DNA of 64,000 bases from Bowmanella yangjiangensis (GCF_017255015.1 NZ_JAFKCS010000002.1:310001-374000); one strand, 5' to 3'; positions 9,010 to 18,655 are shown, counted from the first letter of the stretch. The notes: generated by a model from the letters alone, not told the origin. A program made the numbers and translations.

Positions 9010-10851
9010 TCAGGCTTTCTGCGCAGCTACCCAGGCCTTGATTTTGCTTTCCAGCAGATTCAGCGGCAAGGGCCCGTACTTGAGCACTTCGTCATGGAAA
9101 CCACGAAAGTCAAAATCTTCACCCAGTTCGTCCATGGCATATTGACGCAGTTGCATAATTTTCAGCTTACCCACCATATAGGCGGTGGCTTGTCCGGGCA
9201 TAGCGATATAACGCTCAATGGCCTTGACCACATCCCCTTGTGGGTTGGGGGTATTGTCCAGCAGATATTGTATGGCCTGTTCACGGCTCCATTTTTTGCT
9301 GTGCATGCCGGTATCGACCACCAGTCGACAAGCGCGCCACAGCTCCATGGCTAAACGACCAAAATCTGAGTAGGGGTCGGCATAGAAGCCCATGTCTTTG
9401 GCCAGTTCTTCGGTATACAGTCCCCAACCTTCGGTGTAAGCCGTGAACGAGGCATATTTCTGAAAGTCGGGAATACCCTTAAGTTCCTGGGTAATGGCAC
9501 GTTGCATATGGTGACCCGGAATACCTTCATGGTAAGCCAGTGCTTCCATCTGGTAGATGGGCATATTGTTCATGTCATACAAGTTGGCGTAATAGGTTCC
9601 GGGACGACTGCCATCTAGTGCCGGGCTTTGATAGAAGGCTTTGCCAGCGGATTTTTCCCTGAATGCTTCTACCCGTTTAACTACCATGTCGGCTTGCGGA
9701 ATCAGACCGAAGTACGCGGGCAACTGCTCGCGCATAATGTCGATCAGCTCCTTGGCTTCACTCAGGTATTGAGCACGGCCTTCATCGGTATTGGGGTAAT
9801 AGAATTGTGCGTCGGTACGCATAAATTCAAAGAATGCCGGCAAGTCACCCTCAAATCCGACTTTAGCCATGATCTGACGCATTTGCTGGTGGATGCGTGC
9901 GACGTTATCCAAACCAAGTTGGTGTACTTCTTCAGCATTGAGGTCAGTGGTGGTGAACCAGCTCAGACGGTTGCTATACCAGCTTTCGCCGTCTGGTAAA
10001 CGCCATACACCATCACCTTCAGGTGATAGCTCGCGCTGATGTTTTAGTTCGGCAATCATCTGCTCGTAGGCTGGCTTAACGCTAGACAGCAGTGCTTGCT
10101 GGGCGGCCTCACGCAAACTTTGCTGTTCTGCCTCTGGCAGGTTTAGCGCCGCCAGCTTGGTTGTAAAGTCATGCCAAATGGTGGAATCTTTACCCGTATC
10201 GTCAAACGGCGCGCCACTGATCACGTTTTGTGATGCAGCAACCATCTGATCATAAGACCATTTAGGCGGGAAAACGCCGAGTTTTTCTCTGATCTTTAAT
10301 TGCTCAATCACCTGATCAAACAAGTTTTTAACGCCATTTAAGCGGGCAACATAGGCATTGGCATCACTGCTGTCGGTAATTCGGTGGATATTGATCAGGA
10401 AGCTGGGTACCTGGGTATGCCAGGCACTGAACTGGTCCATGATATAGCTATGATGACGGAATTTGTCATTGGCCAGTTTGCGCTCCAAATCCAGGCGATA
10501 CAGCGTCAGACTGAGCTGTTCCTGTGCATCCAGCTTGCCCATGTCGAACTGGGCTGCCTGACTGAGACGCTGGTTATATAAAGCGGCTTCACGCTCCGCA
10601 GCCTGCTCGGAAACATCGTCCCATTTATCGTAATCCCATTTCAGTCCACGATAGCTTTGTGTCATGGGAGAACGTTGCAGATCCTCTTTATAGCTCTGGG
10701 CGAAGAAAGCCGATAGGCGCTCGGATTCGCTCTGTTGGCTAACCTCGGTGCTGGCCGTTGCCGTGGTGTTTTGCTTTGGTGGCTCGGCTGGGCTACAGGC
10801 ACTAATAGCCAGCGCAATCAGGCTGGCCTGGAATAATCGTTGAGGTTGCAT
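9010..10851 (-). CDS. DUF885 family lipoprotein, putative metallopeptidase
   Basis: A 613-residue protein with a lipoprotein signal (lipobox ending in S-A-C at residue 19), so it should be anchored in the cell envelope. It fits the DUF885 family over its length. HEGIPGHH (441-448) and T-E-G-W (473-476) form the gluzincin-like zinc site that led to the proposal that these proteins are peptidases; the activity here is inferred. It starts only 31 bases after batD on the same strand, so it may be co-transcribed with the bat operon, although DUF885 is not a usual bat component. A terminator follows directly. Confidence 0.87.
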   Translation of the reverse strand: MQPQRLFQASLIALAISACSPAEPPKQNTTATASTEVSQQSESERLSAFFAQSYKEDLQRSPMTQSYRGLKWDYDKWDDVSEQAAEREAALYNQRLSQAAQFDMGKLDAQEQLSLTLYRLDLERKLANDKFRHHSYIMDQFSAWHTQVPSFLINIHRITDSSDANAYVARLNGVKNLFDQVIEQLKIREKLGVFPPKWSYDQMVAASQNVISGAPFDDTGKDSTIWHDFTTKLAALNLPEAEQQSLREAAQQALLSSVKPAYEQMIAELKHQRELSPEGDGVWRLPDGESWYSNRLSWFTTTDLNAEEVHQLGLDNVARIHQQMRQIMAKVGFEGDLPAFFEFMRTDAQFYYPNTDEGRAQYLSEAKELIDIMREQLPAYFGLIPQADMVVKRVEAFREKSAGKAFYQSPALDGSRPGTYYANLYDMNNMPIYQMEALAYHEGIPGHHMQRAITQELKGIPDFQKYASFTAYTEGWGLYTEELAKDMGFYADPYSDFGRLAMELWRACRLVVDTGMHSKKWSREQAIQYLLDNTPNPQGDVVKAIERYIAMPGQATAYMVGKLKIMQLRQYAMDELGEDFDFRGFHDEVLKYGPLPLNLLESKIKAWVAAQKA

Positions 10852-10882
10852 GAGCGTCTCCAGATTGTCGTTTTAGTTATAA

Positions 10883-12598
10883 TCAGGCGATATTCAAGCT
10901 GACCAAGCCTTCACCAGGCCGCTGCTTACGCCTTTTTTGCTCCTTGCGCAGGGTTATCAACGATGCCTTCAATCCATTGGCATCCCAATCGGCACCTGTG
11001 GGTGCATAGCGACTGGCAAGTAATTGTTCTATGGCGGTGTTTAGCCCTGTGTCGGTAATACGTTGGCGACACTGAGCCAGGCTACCCTTTATGCCAAAAT
11101 GCAGGTTTAACCAGTGGGTCAGCGCCTGAACGGTTTGCTGACTGTCTCGGTTTTTCAGGGCTAACATTAAGTTTTGCCAAGCCTGATCTTCGGCCTCATT
11201 TTTAACCGTTGCAACAGGGCGTTTAGGCTGTTTTTGACTCTGCCACCACCATAGCAGTAAGGTCAATAACCATAAGACCAGTAGCACCGTACTGCTGACA
11301 GACCACCAACCATCATGGGTTTGGAAGCTGACCGGCGGATGGATATCCATCGGCTCGGCTTGCTGATCAGGTGCGGGCGCCTGATTCATTTCTGGCTGCT
11401 GAGGAATGGCATTGGTACTGCCTGGTGCGGCCGGCTCAATTTGGATGGTCTTGGCTGGCAAGGTGGCGAACTCAGTCTGGCGCGTGACAATGTTAAACCA
11501 GGGGATACGAATTTCTGGTAACAGCAGCTCACCTGCTTTGGACGGAATAATGGCCACTGTCTCGGTACGCTGAGCAACCAGGGTGTCGTCTTTTTCCACC
11601 GTTGCGCTGTTGGCCTGGTCGGGGTAGGTTTTAACCGAATCAGGGTATTGGCTTTCTACTGCAGGTAATTGTTCTTCCACCACGCCTAACGCCGTTAAGG
11701 TGACAGTGCGGGTGATAGGCTCGCCAACCCGGTATTCCTGACTACTACCTTGCCATTCTTCATGTAATTCTACATATTCACTGGGCAGCCAGTGATAAGG
11801 GTAAGCTGCCGGGATGGGCAGAACTTCCACCTCGATGGAGGGGCCGACTCTGGTGATGGTTTTAGTCTGATTGAAAAAGCCAAATGACTGACTGTTCCGT
11901 TCAACCACTTCACCGTCAAACAGCGGGCCCTCAATAGTAAATTTGCCGCTGGTTTGCGGAATAATCGCAAAACGACGCTCAATCACCCGGTAGCGCTGGC
12001 CGTTTTCGATTTCACTGTATTCCTTGTCCTTGCCAATCTGACGTATGTCTGCCCCTTGCAGTTTGGGGGCGGACAAACTGCCTCTTTGAAGATCTCTGGC
12101 CAGATAGAGTTTTACTGTGTAGTGAATTTGTTGCTGCAGATACACCTGGCTGAGGTCGGCCTTAGTATCAATAAAAATATCCCGTGCCTGGCCCCGTGTC
12201 GCTGAGCTGGCGGGCAATACCATCAGATTAATCGGCTGGCTGCGCACGCCATCAATTTCAAAGGCCGGGATCTGGAAACGTCCTGCCTCTCGCGGAATCA
12301 AATGAGTGGTCCACTTGGTGGTGCGGGTCATATCAAAGTTAACGATCTGGGTTTGGCTGCTGACCGAGGTTCTGCCCACCACAAAGTCTTTAAGCAAAGG
12401 AGAGGGATCAAACTTATTGCTGTCCACCGAATCGTTGGCGGTCACTTCAAGGACGATACCTTCATCTACCATAGCCGGATTTTTGTCTACCGAGGCATGT
12501 ACTTCGGTGACATCGGCACGGGCCGTTTGGCTCAGCATCAGGCTGACCAATACAACTAAGAAAACGGAAAACGTGGTTTTAACGAACACTGATTGCAT
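10883..12598 (-). CDS. batD: BatD-family envelope protein
   Basis: A 571-residue protein with a signal peptide (residues 1-29), a long beta-rich periplasmic part with repeated Ig-like BatD modules (about 30-390), a proline- and glutamine-rich linker and a C-terminal membrane segment (about 420-445, WSVSSTVLLVLWLLTLLLWWW) ahead of a cytoplasmic tail. It fits the BatD/aerotolerance family encoded with MoxR ATPases and VWA proteins. The ATG at 12598 overlaps the upstream TGA by one base, and AAGGAA lies just upstream. It is the last bat gene in the operon. Function in the family is unsettled; envelope stress or complex assembly is often suggested. Confidence 0.88.
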   Translation of the reverse strand: MQSVFVKTTFSVFLVVLVSLMLSQTARADVTEVHASVDKNPAMVDEGIVLEVTANDSVDSNKFDPSPLLKDFVVGRTSVSSQTQIVNFDMTRTTKWTTHLIPREAGRFQIPAFEIDGVRSQPINLMVLPASSATRGQARDIFIDTKADLSQVYLQQQIHYTVKLYLARDLQRGSLSAPKLQGADIRQIGKDKEYSEIENGQRYRVIERRFAIIPQTSGKFTIEGPLFDGEVVERNSQSFGFFNQTKTITRVGPSIEVEVLPIPAAYPYHWLPSEYVELHEEWQGSSQEYRVGEPITRTVTLTALGVVEEQLPAVESQYPDSVKTYPDQANSATVEKDDTLVAQRTETVAIIPSKAGELLLPEIRIPWFNIVTRQTEFATLPAKTIQIEPAAPGSTNAIPQQPEMNQAPAPDQQAEPMDIHPPVSFQTHDGWWSVSSTVLLVLWLLTLLLWWWQSQKQPKRPVATVKNEAEDQAWQNLMLALKNRDSQQTVQALTHWLNLHFGIKGSLAQCRQRITDTGLNTAIEQLLASRYAPTGADWDANGLKASLITLRKEQKRRKQRPGEGLVSLNIA

Positions 12599-14403
12599 CA
12601 CCAATTCCTTTGAATTCGGTTAGGCAGGCTATGACGACGGCGCTGCTGGTTTTCCAGCAACATCTTTCTTTTTAACAGGTAAGCGGGATCATCCGGCACC
12701 TTACGCAATAGATTTTGCAGGCGCTGCTGCTCTTCGCGTGCTTCCTCATCGGACTGGGCCTCCTCGGCTTGCGCCTGAGCCTGCTGCTGTTCCTCACCAT
12801 CCTGTTGTTGTTCGGAAGGTTGCTGCTTTTCCTGCTCTTGGGCCTTTTGATCTTGCTGGTCCTGCTCGGACTGTTGCTGCTGGCCGTCCTGTTGCTGGTC
12901 CTGCTCAGACTGCTGCTGACCATCTTGCTGGCCCTGCTGTTGCTGCTGGTCTTGTTGTTGTTCCTGTTTATCGCCTTGCTGATCCTGCTGTGGCTGACTG
13001 TTAGAAGACTGCTGTTGTTGCTGCTCCTGCTGCTTTTTCATCTGCTCCAGCAAGGCTTTATTGGCTTTGGCATCTTCGTTATCCGGCTCGTTTGCCAATA
13101 CTTTGTCATAAGCGGCAATGGCTTGGTCGAACTCGCCCAGGTGGGCCAAAGCGTTGCCTTGGTTGTACCAGGCTTGTGGGCTGTCAACTTTGGCAAAGGC
13201 ATCAAGGGCGCCCTGGAAGTCGCCGCTTTTATACAAGCTGCTACCCTGCCACATGGGGTCACTGAATTGCTTGGCGGCTTGCTCGTAGTCTTTGTTGGCA
13301 AAAGCCGCTGCGCCTTGCTGATCGCCACGTTGCCATAAATCGTCCCACACGCTCGCATATACGGGCTTGCTCAACAGCGGGCTAATCAGCAGGCTTAGCG
13401 CAAAAATGCTTAAGATCCCACGGCGAAAGCCATACGCGGCAATGGGCAATAACAGCAATAACAGGTAAGGCCCGGCTTCCTGCCATTGGTCACCGGCTTG
13501 CTGTTGCTGGTCTTCACTGGTTTCACGCGATAGCAGTTCCTGACTGGTAAGGTATTCGATATCTCTGTCATTGGCTTGCAGACGGGCATAGCGGCCGTTA
13601 CCTTTGTCGGCCAGCAGCTTCAGATTACTCTCATCCAGGCGCGGAATGACGATACTGCCATCACTTTGCTTAAGCAGTTCACCATTGGTGAGTTTAATCG
13701 GTGCGCCTTCATCGCTGCCTACCGCCAGAATCGACAATCTGAATGGTGTATCACCAATTAAATGGGTAATAGGCGCTACCTGGCTGGGCTCGACACCATC
13801 GGTTATCCAAAATATTTCGCCTTGCTGGTATCCGGCATTACTCAACAGTTCAATGGCCTGACGCAGCCCTTCGGTTGGTTCGCTACCTGGCACCGGCATA
13901 ATCTCCGGTGCCAGGCTGGGAATTAGCGTATTAAGCGTTTGCGCATCCGAGCTTAACGGACTGATGGTAAAGGCCTCTCCGGCATAGGCCACCAAACCGG
14001 TTTCGCCCTCGCCAATGGCATTGACTAAATCCATGGCCTTGTAACGGGCGCGGGTCAATCGGTCAGGGCTGACGTCGGTGGCGCGCATAGACAATGACAT
14101 ATCCATCACCACCACTTTACCTGTGTGCAACTGAAATACCGGCTGCGGCAATCTTTCCCAAGTGGGGCCTGCCAGAGCAATGGTGGCCAAAAGCCAGCCC
14201 AGCGCTAACAGACTGAGCGGTGGGCGCTTTTTGTTGGTCGCCGCATCGGTAACCAGATGCCGGTATAAATGCCCGGCCAGAACGCCTTGCCATCCTGACT
14301 GGTGACGCCCCAGATAGCGCAGCGACAACAGTAGTGCCAGCAGCGGCAGCAGTGCCAGTAACCAGCCTGGGCGCAGAAAATGAAACTGACTGACGTCTAT
14401 CAT
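12598..14403 (-). CDS. BatB/BatC fusion: VWA plus TPR protein with Gln-rich tail
   Basis: A 601-residue protein: two N-terminal membrane segments (about 10-28 and 63-80), a VWA domain from about 95 with the metal-binding D-M-S-L-S (101-105), another membrane segment near 315-350, TPR repeats (about 365-450), a Gln-rich stretch (about 455-555) and a basic C-terminus. The VWA part matches BatB and the TPR part BatC, so the two are joined here, as in other gammaproteobacteria. It probably works at the inner membrane with BatA and MoxR. The Gln-rich region is coded by CAG/CAA repeats, and the opposite strand therefore shows a long but false Leu-rich frame. It overlaps batA by 4 bases (ATGA). Confidence 0.9.
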   Translation of the reverse strand: MIDVSQFHFLRPGWLLALLPLLALLLSLRYLGRHQSGWQGVLAGHLYRHLVTDAATNKKRPPLSLLALGWLLATIALAGPTWERLPQPVFQLHTGKVVVMDMSLSMRATDVSPDRLTRARYKAMDLVNAIGEGETGLVAYAGEAFTISPLSSDAQTLNTLIPSLAPEIMPVPGSEPTEGLRQAIELLSNAGYQQGEIFWITDGVEPSQVAPITHLIGDTPFRLSILAVGSDEGAPIKLTNGELLKQSDGSIVIPRLDESNLKLLADKGNGRYARLQANDRDIEYLTSQELLSRETSEDQQQQAGDQWQEAGPYLLLLLLPIAAYGFRRGILSIFALSLLISPLLSKPVYASVWDDLWQRGDQQGAAAFANKDYEQAAKQFSDPMWQGSSLYKSGDFQGALDAFAKVDSPQAWYNQGNALAHLGEFDQAIAAYDKVLANEPDNEDAKANKALLEQMKKQQEQQQQQSSNSQPQQDQQGDKQEQQQDQQQQQGQQDGQQQSEQDQQQDGQQQQSEQDQQDQKAQEQEKQQPSEQQQDGEEQQQAQAQAEEAQSDEEAREEQQRLQNLLRKVPDDPAYLLKRKMLLENQQRRRHSLPNRIQRNW

Positions 14404-15401
14404 GCGCTCCTCCTGGGCAGATTCATCAACCAGCGACCAACTGGGCTGAGGCTGAGTAATACAGTGAGCACCAGCCCCAGGGCCAGAGGATAATGGAACA
14501 GCGCGGTTTGCGGCCGCATTTGCCGGCTTTCCCGGGCCACGGGTTCCAGCTCATCCAGTCTGGCATAAATGGCTTCCAAACCTTGGGTATCGCGGGCGCG
14601 GAAATACTGTCCGCCGGTGCTTTGCGCCAGTTCGGTCAGCATCTTCTCGTCCAATTCCTGCGAAGGATTAACCTGACGGGTGCCAAAGAAGCTTTGTACC
14701 AGCATGCTGTCAGCGCCCACGCCAATGGTATACACAGTGATATTGTGCTGAATGGCCAGGTCATTTGCTTGCCTTGGGGTAATATTACCGGCGGTATTCT
14801 GGCCGTCGGTTAGCAGAATCAATACCCGGTTAGACTCTTTGCGCGCCTCAAAACGTTTTACCGCCAGGCCCACCGCATCGCCAATGGCGGTTTGTTCACC
14901 CACCAGGCCAATTACGGCTTCATCCAGCAGTTGATGCACGGTTTCCCGGTCATAGGTCAAAGGCGCTTGCAAATAGGCGGTATCGGCAAACAGAATCAGG
15001 CCCAAACGGTCACCCACCCGGCGCTGAATAAATTCACCCAATACATGTTTGATCATTACCAGACGGTCAACGGTGCGGCCATTGACCTGCATATCTTCCA
15101 CTTTCATGGAGCCGGACAAGTCTACGGCAATCATCAGATCCCGTCCCTCGGCAGGTACATTAACCGGCTCGCCCAGCCACTGCGGACGGGCGGCCGCCAG
15201 CACCAGACATAACCAGGCAAGCGTCGCCATCACCAAACGACTACGGCTACTGCCGGTTTTGCGTGAGGTGCCGACAAAGCTGGCGTCCAGATGCGGTACC
15301 CGTAGCGCGGCGCTTTGGCCCTTATGCCGCTCTGGCAATAAACGAAATAAAAACGGCAGTGGCAGTGCCAACAGGGCCCACAGCCAGGCAAACTCAAACA
15401 T
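14400..15401 (-). CDS. batA: BatA-type VWA membrane protein
   Basis: A 333-residue inner-membrane protein: membrane segments at about 5-22 and 57-71, a VWA domain with an intact MIDAS (D-L-S-G-S, 94-98; later T and D in LILLTDGQNTAG), and a C-terminal membrane segment (about 305-323). It matches BatA, the first VWA protein of the MoxR/Bat cluster. VWA domains bind a divalent metal and mediate protein contacts, here probably with MoxR and BatB. Start and stop codons overlap its neighbours on both sides by a few bases, which shows a tight operon. Confidence 0.9.
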   Translation of the reverse strand: MFEFAWLWALLALPLPFLFRLLPERHKGQSAALRVPHLDASFVGTSRKTGSSRSRLVMATLAWLCLVLAAARPQWLGEPVNVPAEGRDLMIAVDLSGSMKVEDMQVNGRTVDRLVMIKHVLGEFIQRRVGDRLGLILFADTAYLQAPLTYDRETVHQLLDEAVIGLVGEQTAIGDAVGLAVKRFEARKESNRVLILLTDGQNTAGNITPRQANDLAIQHNITVYTIGVGADSMLVQSFFGTRQVNPSQELDEKMLTELAQSTGGQYFRARDTQGLEAIYARLDELEPVARESRQMRPQTALFHYPLALGLVLTVLLSLSPVGRWLMNLPRRSA

Positions 15402-15894
15402 GGCCTGCCTCCCGTAAGCGTTTTTTCGACGGTGGCAATGCTTGGTTTATCCACTGCTTGGCGAGACCCCGGTAGTGCTCGGCATTCTCCAGCTTGGCAT
15501 CGGCCCGATAGAGATTATCCAGCAGCGGCTGATAGTCGCGGACAAATGCCTCCCGACGTTTTTGTGGCAGCAAACCGGCCAGTAGGTTTAACCAGGCTTG
15601 CTGGTGCAAACTGGCACTGGCTTCGCGGGGTAAATAGGTCAAGGTTAAACGTTTAAGCAGGCTGTTAAGGCTATCCGGCCAGTGAGGCTGAGTCAGATCC
15701 AAGCTGGCCAATTCGGCCTGCGCCTGTCTAATTGCCAGCTTTTTGCGCCGGGCAGCCACAAGGGTTCTGACGGTGAAAATCAGCAGCGCTAAAATCACCG
15801 CTGCCAGTAGCCACCACCCATAAGCAGGTGGCCAGGCACTGACCGGGTCGGGTAGATGAATGTCTTTCAGTTCTGCGAGGGGATTGGCGTTCAT
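15394..15894 (-). CDS. DUF4381 membrane protein
   Basis: A 166-residue protein with one membrane segment near the N-terminus (about 26-45, YGWWLLAAVILALLIF) and a helical cytoplasmic domain. The opening N-P-L-A-E-L-K-D-I-H-L-P and the domain fit DUF4381, found between DUF58 and BatA genes. I place the start at 15894 because it gives a 4-base ATGA overlap with the DUF58 gene; the longer frame to 15960 lies inside that gene. It probably helps assemble the MoxR/VWA complex, which is inference from position. Confidence 0.85.
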   Translation of the reverse strand: MNANPLAELKDIHLPDPVSAWPPAYGWWLLAAVILALLIFTVRTLVAARRKKLAIRQAQAELASLDLTQPHWPDSLNSLLKRLTLTYLPREASASLHQQAWLNLLAGLLPQKRREAFVRDYQPLLDNLYRADAKLENAEHYRGLAKQWINQALPPSKKRLREAGHV

Positions 15895-16865
15895 GCTTTG
15901 GTCCCCAATTGCAGCTCCAACGGCAATGCGCAGGATACCGGCAGTACCTGACAACGGCATTGTTTAAGCAAACGAATCATGGCATCGGTTTGTTGCTGAT
16001 GAGTTTGAAAATACTGCTCGGCAGCCTGTTTTTCCCCAAGCAGCAATGTACGCTGCTCGCTGCCGTCAGTGACGCTGACTAGCTGTGGCACTTTGACCGA
16101 CGGCAAGGCATGTTCAAATGGATCGCTGATGGGGTAGGCCACCAGTTCGCAGTGACGGCCCAAACGATGCAAATGCTGCTTGGCCGTATCATTTAACTGG
16201 CTAAAATCGCTGATCAAAAAGATCAAACTGCCGGGGCGGGCCAGGCGGCGTAGTCTTGCGCAGGCATCACTGAAGCTCAGTTGTTGCGGCTTATTCTGAT
16301 GCGGCTGATGCAACTGCATTAGGCCACTCATCAGCGACATTACGGCTTTTTGCCGGGTCAGTGGCTTGTACTCCAGATGCTGGTCCTGGTTGTACAGCAA
16401 GCCACCGATACGGTCGCCCCGTTTGCGCGCCGACCAGGCGATCAGCGCCGTCAGGTGAGCGGCCTGCACCGACTTAAACAAAAAGCGGGTACCAAAATGC
16501 ATGCTGGCAGACAGATCGGTGAGGATAAAAATCGGCCGCTCTTTTTCTTCCCGATACAGCTTGGTATGGGTTTTCCCAGTGCGGGCCGTGACTCGCCAGT
16601 CAATGGCACGAATATCATCACCGGGCTGATAATGCCTGGCTTCATCAAATTCCATCCCCCGGCCTTTGGTTTTGGCCAGGTAAGTCCCGGCCAGCTTGGC
16701 CTGAATGGTCTTTCTGGGGGTTAAGTCCAGCAAGCTGGTTTTACTTTGGTAATACAACAACTCACGAATCGACAAATTAATACCGTCGCTGTGATGTTGC
16801 TGTAACCAATGTTGTGCGTCTTGCGGGGACGAGGTGTCGACCACGTGCTGCTCCCTCATCACCAT
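15891..16865 (-). CDS. DUF58 protein of the MoxR/VWA cluster
   Basis: A 324-residue soluble protein. The DUF58 signature G-R-G-M-E-F-D-E-x-R-x-Y-x-x-G-D-D-x-R-x-I-D-W lies at about residues 68-91, followed by a VWA-like fold (FILTDLSASM, about 112-121). DUF58 proteins are regular partners of MoxR ATPases and are thought to be the adaptor on which MoxR acts. Its ATG shares one base with the moxR stop codon (TGATG), so the two are translationally coupled. No signal peptide is seen. Confidence 0.9.
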   Translation of the reverse strand: MVMREQHVVDTSSPQDAQHWLQQHHSDGINLSIRELLYYQSKTSLLDLTPRKTIQAKLAGTYLAKTKGRGMEFDEARHYQPGDDIRAIDWRVTARTGKTHTKLYREEKERPIFILTDLSASMHFGTRFLFKSVQAAHLTALIAWSARKRGDRIGGLLYNQDQHLEYKPLTRQKAVMSLMSGLMQLHQPHQNKPQQLSFSDACARLRRLARPGSLIFLISDFSQLNDTAKQHLHRLGRHCELVAYPISDPFEHALPSVKVPQLVSVTDGSEQRTLLLGEKQAAEQYFQTHQQQTDAMIRLLKQCRCQVLPVSCALPLELQLGTKA

Positions 16866-17821
16866 CAGGGTACCGGAACCAGTTCCAGAATTCTGTCCAG
16901 CACCTGATTGGTGGTGATGCCTTCGGCTTCGGCATCATAGGACAGCAATAAACGGTGACGTAATACATTGTGGAACACCGCCTGAATATCGTCCGGGCCA
17001 ACAAAGTCCCGGCCTTGCAACCAGGCATGGGCACGGGCGCAGCGATCCAGGGCAATAGTGGCACGGGGGCTGGCGCCAAATTCAATCCAGCCAGCCAGGG
17101 CCGAATCCAGAGCGTCTGGGGTGCGGGTGGCCATAATCAGTTGCACCAGGTATTTTTCCAGTGACTCGGCCAGGTGGATTTTCAGCACCGCCTCGCGTGC
17201 GGTAAAAATATCCTGCTGGGTTAAGTTTGGCGCATTAACCTTAGCCTGGTGCAGGGCCTCGTTACGGGTCAGACGCAAAATCTCCAGCTCAGTGTCGGCG
17301 CCGGGATAATCGATTTCCAGATGCATCAGGAAGCGGTCTAACTGGGCTTCCGGCAGGGGATATGTGCCTTCCTGCTCAATGGGGTTTTGGGTCGCCATAA
17401 CTAAAAACAGCTCGGGCAACTGGTAGGTTTTATTACCCACGGTAATCTGCCGCTCCGCCATGGCTTCCAGCAAAGCCGACTGCACTTTAGCCGGGGCCCG
17501 GTTGATTTCATCGGCCAGTACCAAATTATGGAACAGCGGACCTCGCTGGAAGACAAAACTGCCGTCTTCCGGACGGTAAATATCCGTGCCGGTTAAATCG
17601 GCGGGGAGTAGGTCCGGGGTAAACTGCACGCGGTGAAAATCCCCTTCAATGCCCTTAGCCAGGGCATTGACTGCGCGGGTTTTGGCAAGCCCGGGAGGGC
17701 CTTCCACCAATAAGTGACCATCTGCCAACAGGGCAATCAGAATATTTCGGGTTAAGGTGGACTGCCCGATAACCTGGGAGTCGAGGTAGGCTTGCAGTTG
17801 TTTGAATTGTTCGGCTGCCAT
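16865..17821 (-). CDS. MoxR-family AAA+ ATPase
   Basis: A 318-residue AAA+ ATPase of the MoxR group. Walker A is G-P-P-G-L-A-K-T (41-48), Walker B is V-L-A-D-E (101-105), and the sensor and arginine-finger regions (ATQNPIEQEGTYPLPEAQLDRF, about 130-151) are intact. I start at 17821, where GGAAG precedes the ATG; the frame extends 15 codons upstream without a good site. It is the first gene of a seven-gene minus-strand unit and is expected to remodel proteins together with DUF58 and VWA partners. Such clusters are linked to envelope stress tolerance. Confidence 0.92.
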   Translation of the reverse strand: MAAEQFKQLQAYLDSQVIGQSTLTRNILIALLADGHLLVEGPPGLAKTRAVNALAKGIEGDFHRVQFTPDLLPADLTGTDIYRPEDGSFVFQRGPLFHNLVLADEINRAPAKVQSALLEAMAERQITVGNKTYQLPELFLVMATQNPIEQEGTYPLPEAQLDRFLMHLEIDYPGADTELEILRLTRNEALHQAKVNAPNLTQQDIFTAREAVLKIHLAESLEKYLVQLIMATRTPDALDSALAGWIEFGASPRATIALDRCARAHAWLQGRDFVGPDDIQAVFHNVLRHRLLLSYDAEAEGITTNQVLDRILELVPVP

Positions 17822-18257
17822 GGTACTTCCGTAGTTTTTCCTGCCCCTGTCGGGCATCGGATTCAAATTGTCAGATTCTATTCACTTGTGCCTGCCGCAT
17901 TGCGGCCGCATCTATTGCCTGAAGGCGAAAACGCAACAGGATGCTGGTCTTTGAGGCTCAAGTCTATATAGGGTTCCAAACCAGAAATACAATGTTACAG
18001 AATTAGATTCCTTTTGTTGCCGCGTTTAAAAGCGTTTAAAGCGGCATAAATGGAGGCATGCAGAGGCATTTTACAGGCTTTATTACCCTCATGCTGTGCG
18101 GAATAAATTTTTTATTTTCAGATGGTTAGCAGAATTTTTGCGATTAATTTGGGCGGTCCGAGTGATTAGTATGCGGTTTCTAAAAACTTTCTCTAGTCTA
18201 GAGCATAGGTGAGGAGGTAACTCCCATTATTCTGAAGACAAGCGAAGGAGTCTGATC
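17822..18257. other. Divergent non-coding region between moxR and phasin
   Basis: No gene is seen. It must hold promoters for both directions. Notable elements: GCCGC (18019-18023) and GCGGC (18041-18045) enclose two direct copies of GCGTTTAAA (18022-18030, 18032-18040); CTCTAG-T-CTAGAG (18191-18203) is a near-perfect palindrome 55 bases before the phasin start and could be an operator; GGAG/CTCC (18213-18224) pairs around 4 bases. Confidence 0.5.
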
Positions 18258-18623
18258 ATGAGCAAACTAGACAGTCTGAAAACTAAGGTAAATGACGCCG
18301 AAGATTTTGCCCGCAAGATCTGGTTGGCCGGGTTGGGCGCATACGGCAAGAGCCTGGATGAAGTACAAGGTCGCTACGAGAAATTAAATGCCGATGCGGC
18401 CAAGGTGTTTGATGAGCTGGTGGAAAAAGGCAGCAAGATTGAAGCCGACACCAAAGACAAGCTCAAAGAAAAAACCAATGTTGAAGCCAGGGTGGCTGAA
18501 GTGCGTAAGAAGTTAGGCTTGGACAAGCCGGATATGGAGCAAAAAGTGGATGAGCTTTCTGCCAAGATTGACGCACTGGCGGCAGCGGTAGCCAAATTAG
18601 CTGAGAAGCAAGCTAAATCCTGA
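18258..18623 (+). CDS. Phasin family protein (PhaI/PhaF type)
   Basis: A 121-residue, highly charged helical protein. The N-terminus (W-L-A-G-L-G-A-Y-G-K, residues 22-31) and the C-terminal coiled coil with regular Ala/Leu heptads (about 90-118) are typical of granule-associated phasins (TIGR01837-like). Phasins coat polyhydroxyalkanoate granules. It has a strong ribosome site (AAGGAG, 8 bases before the ATG). A terminator follows, then a second phasin gene. No PHA synthase is in this window, so the link to PHA is by family only. Confidence 0.88.
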   Translation: MSKLDSLKTKVNDAEDFARKIWLAGLGAYGKSLDEVQGRYEKLNADAAKVFDELVEKGSKIEADTKDKLKEKTNVEARVAEVRKKLGLDKPDMEQKVDELSAKIDALAAAVAKLAEKQAKS

Positions 18624-18628
18624 CTATG

Positions 18629-18655
18629 AAAACCGTGCAGCAGCGCGGTTTTTTT
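18629..18655 (+). terminator. Terminator after the first phasin
   Basis: AAAACCG (18629-18635) pairs with CGGTTTT (18646-18652) and ends in a run of seven T residues, 6 bases past the stop codon. Confidence 0.85.

Noticed and set aside
12715-13338. A 207-codon plus-strand frame rich in leucine
   Set aside because: It is the reverse complement of the CAG/CAA tract in the BatB/C gene, lacks a ribosome site and has only low-complexity sequence.
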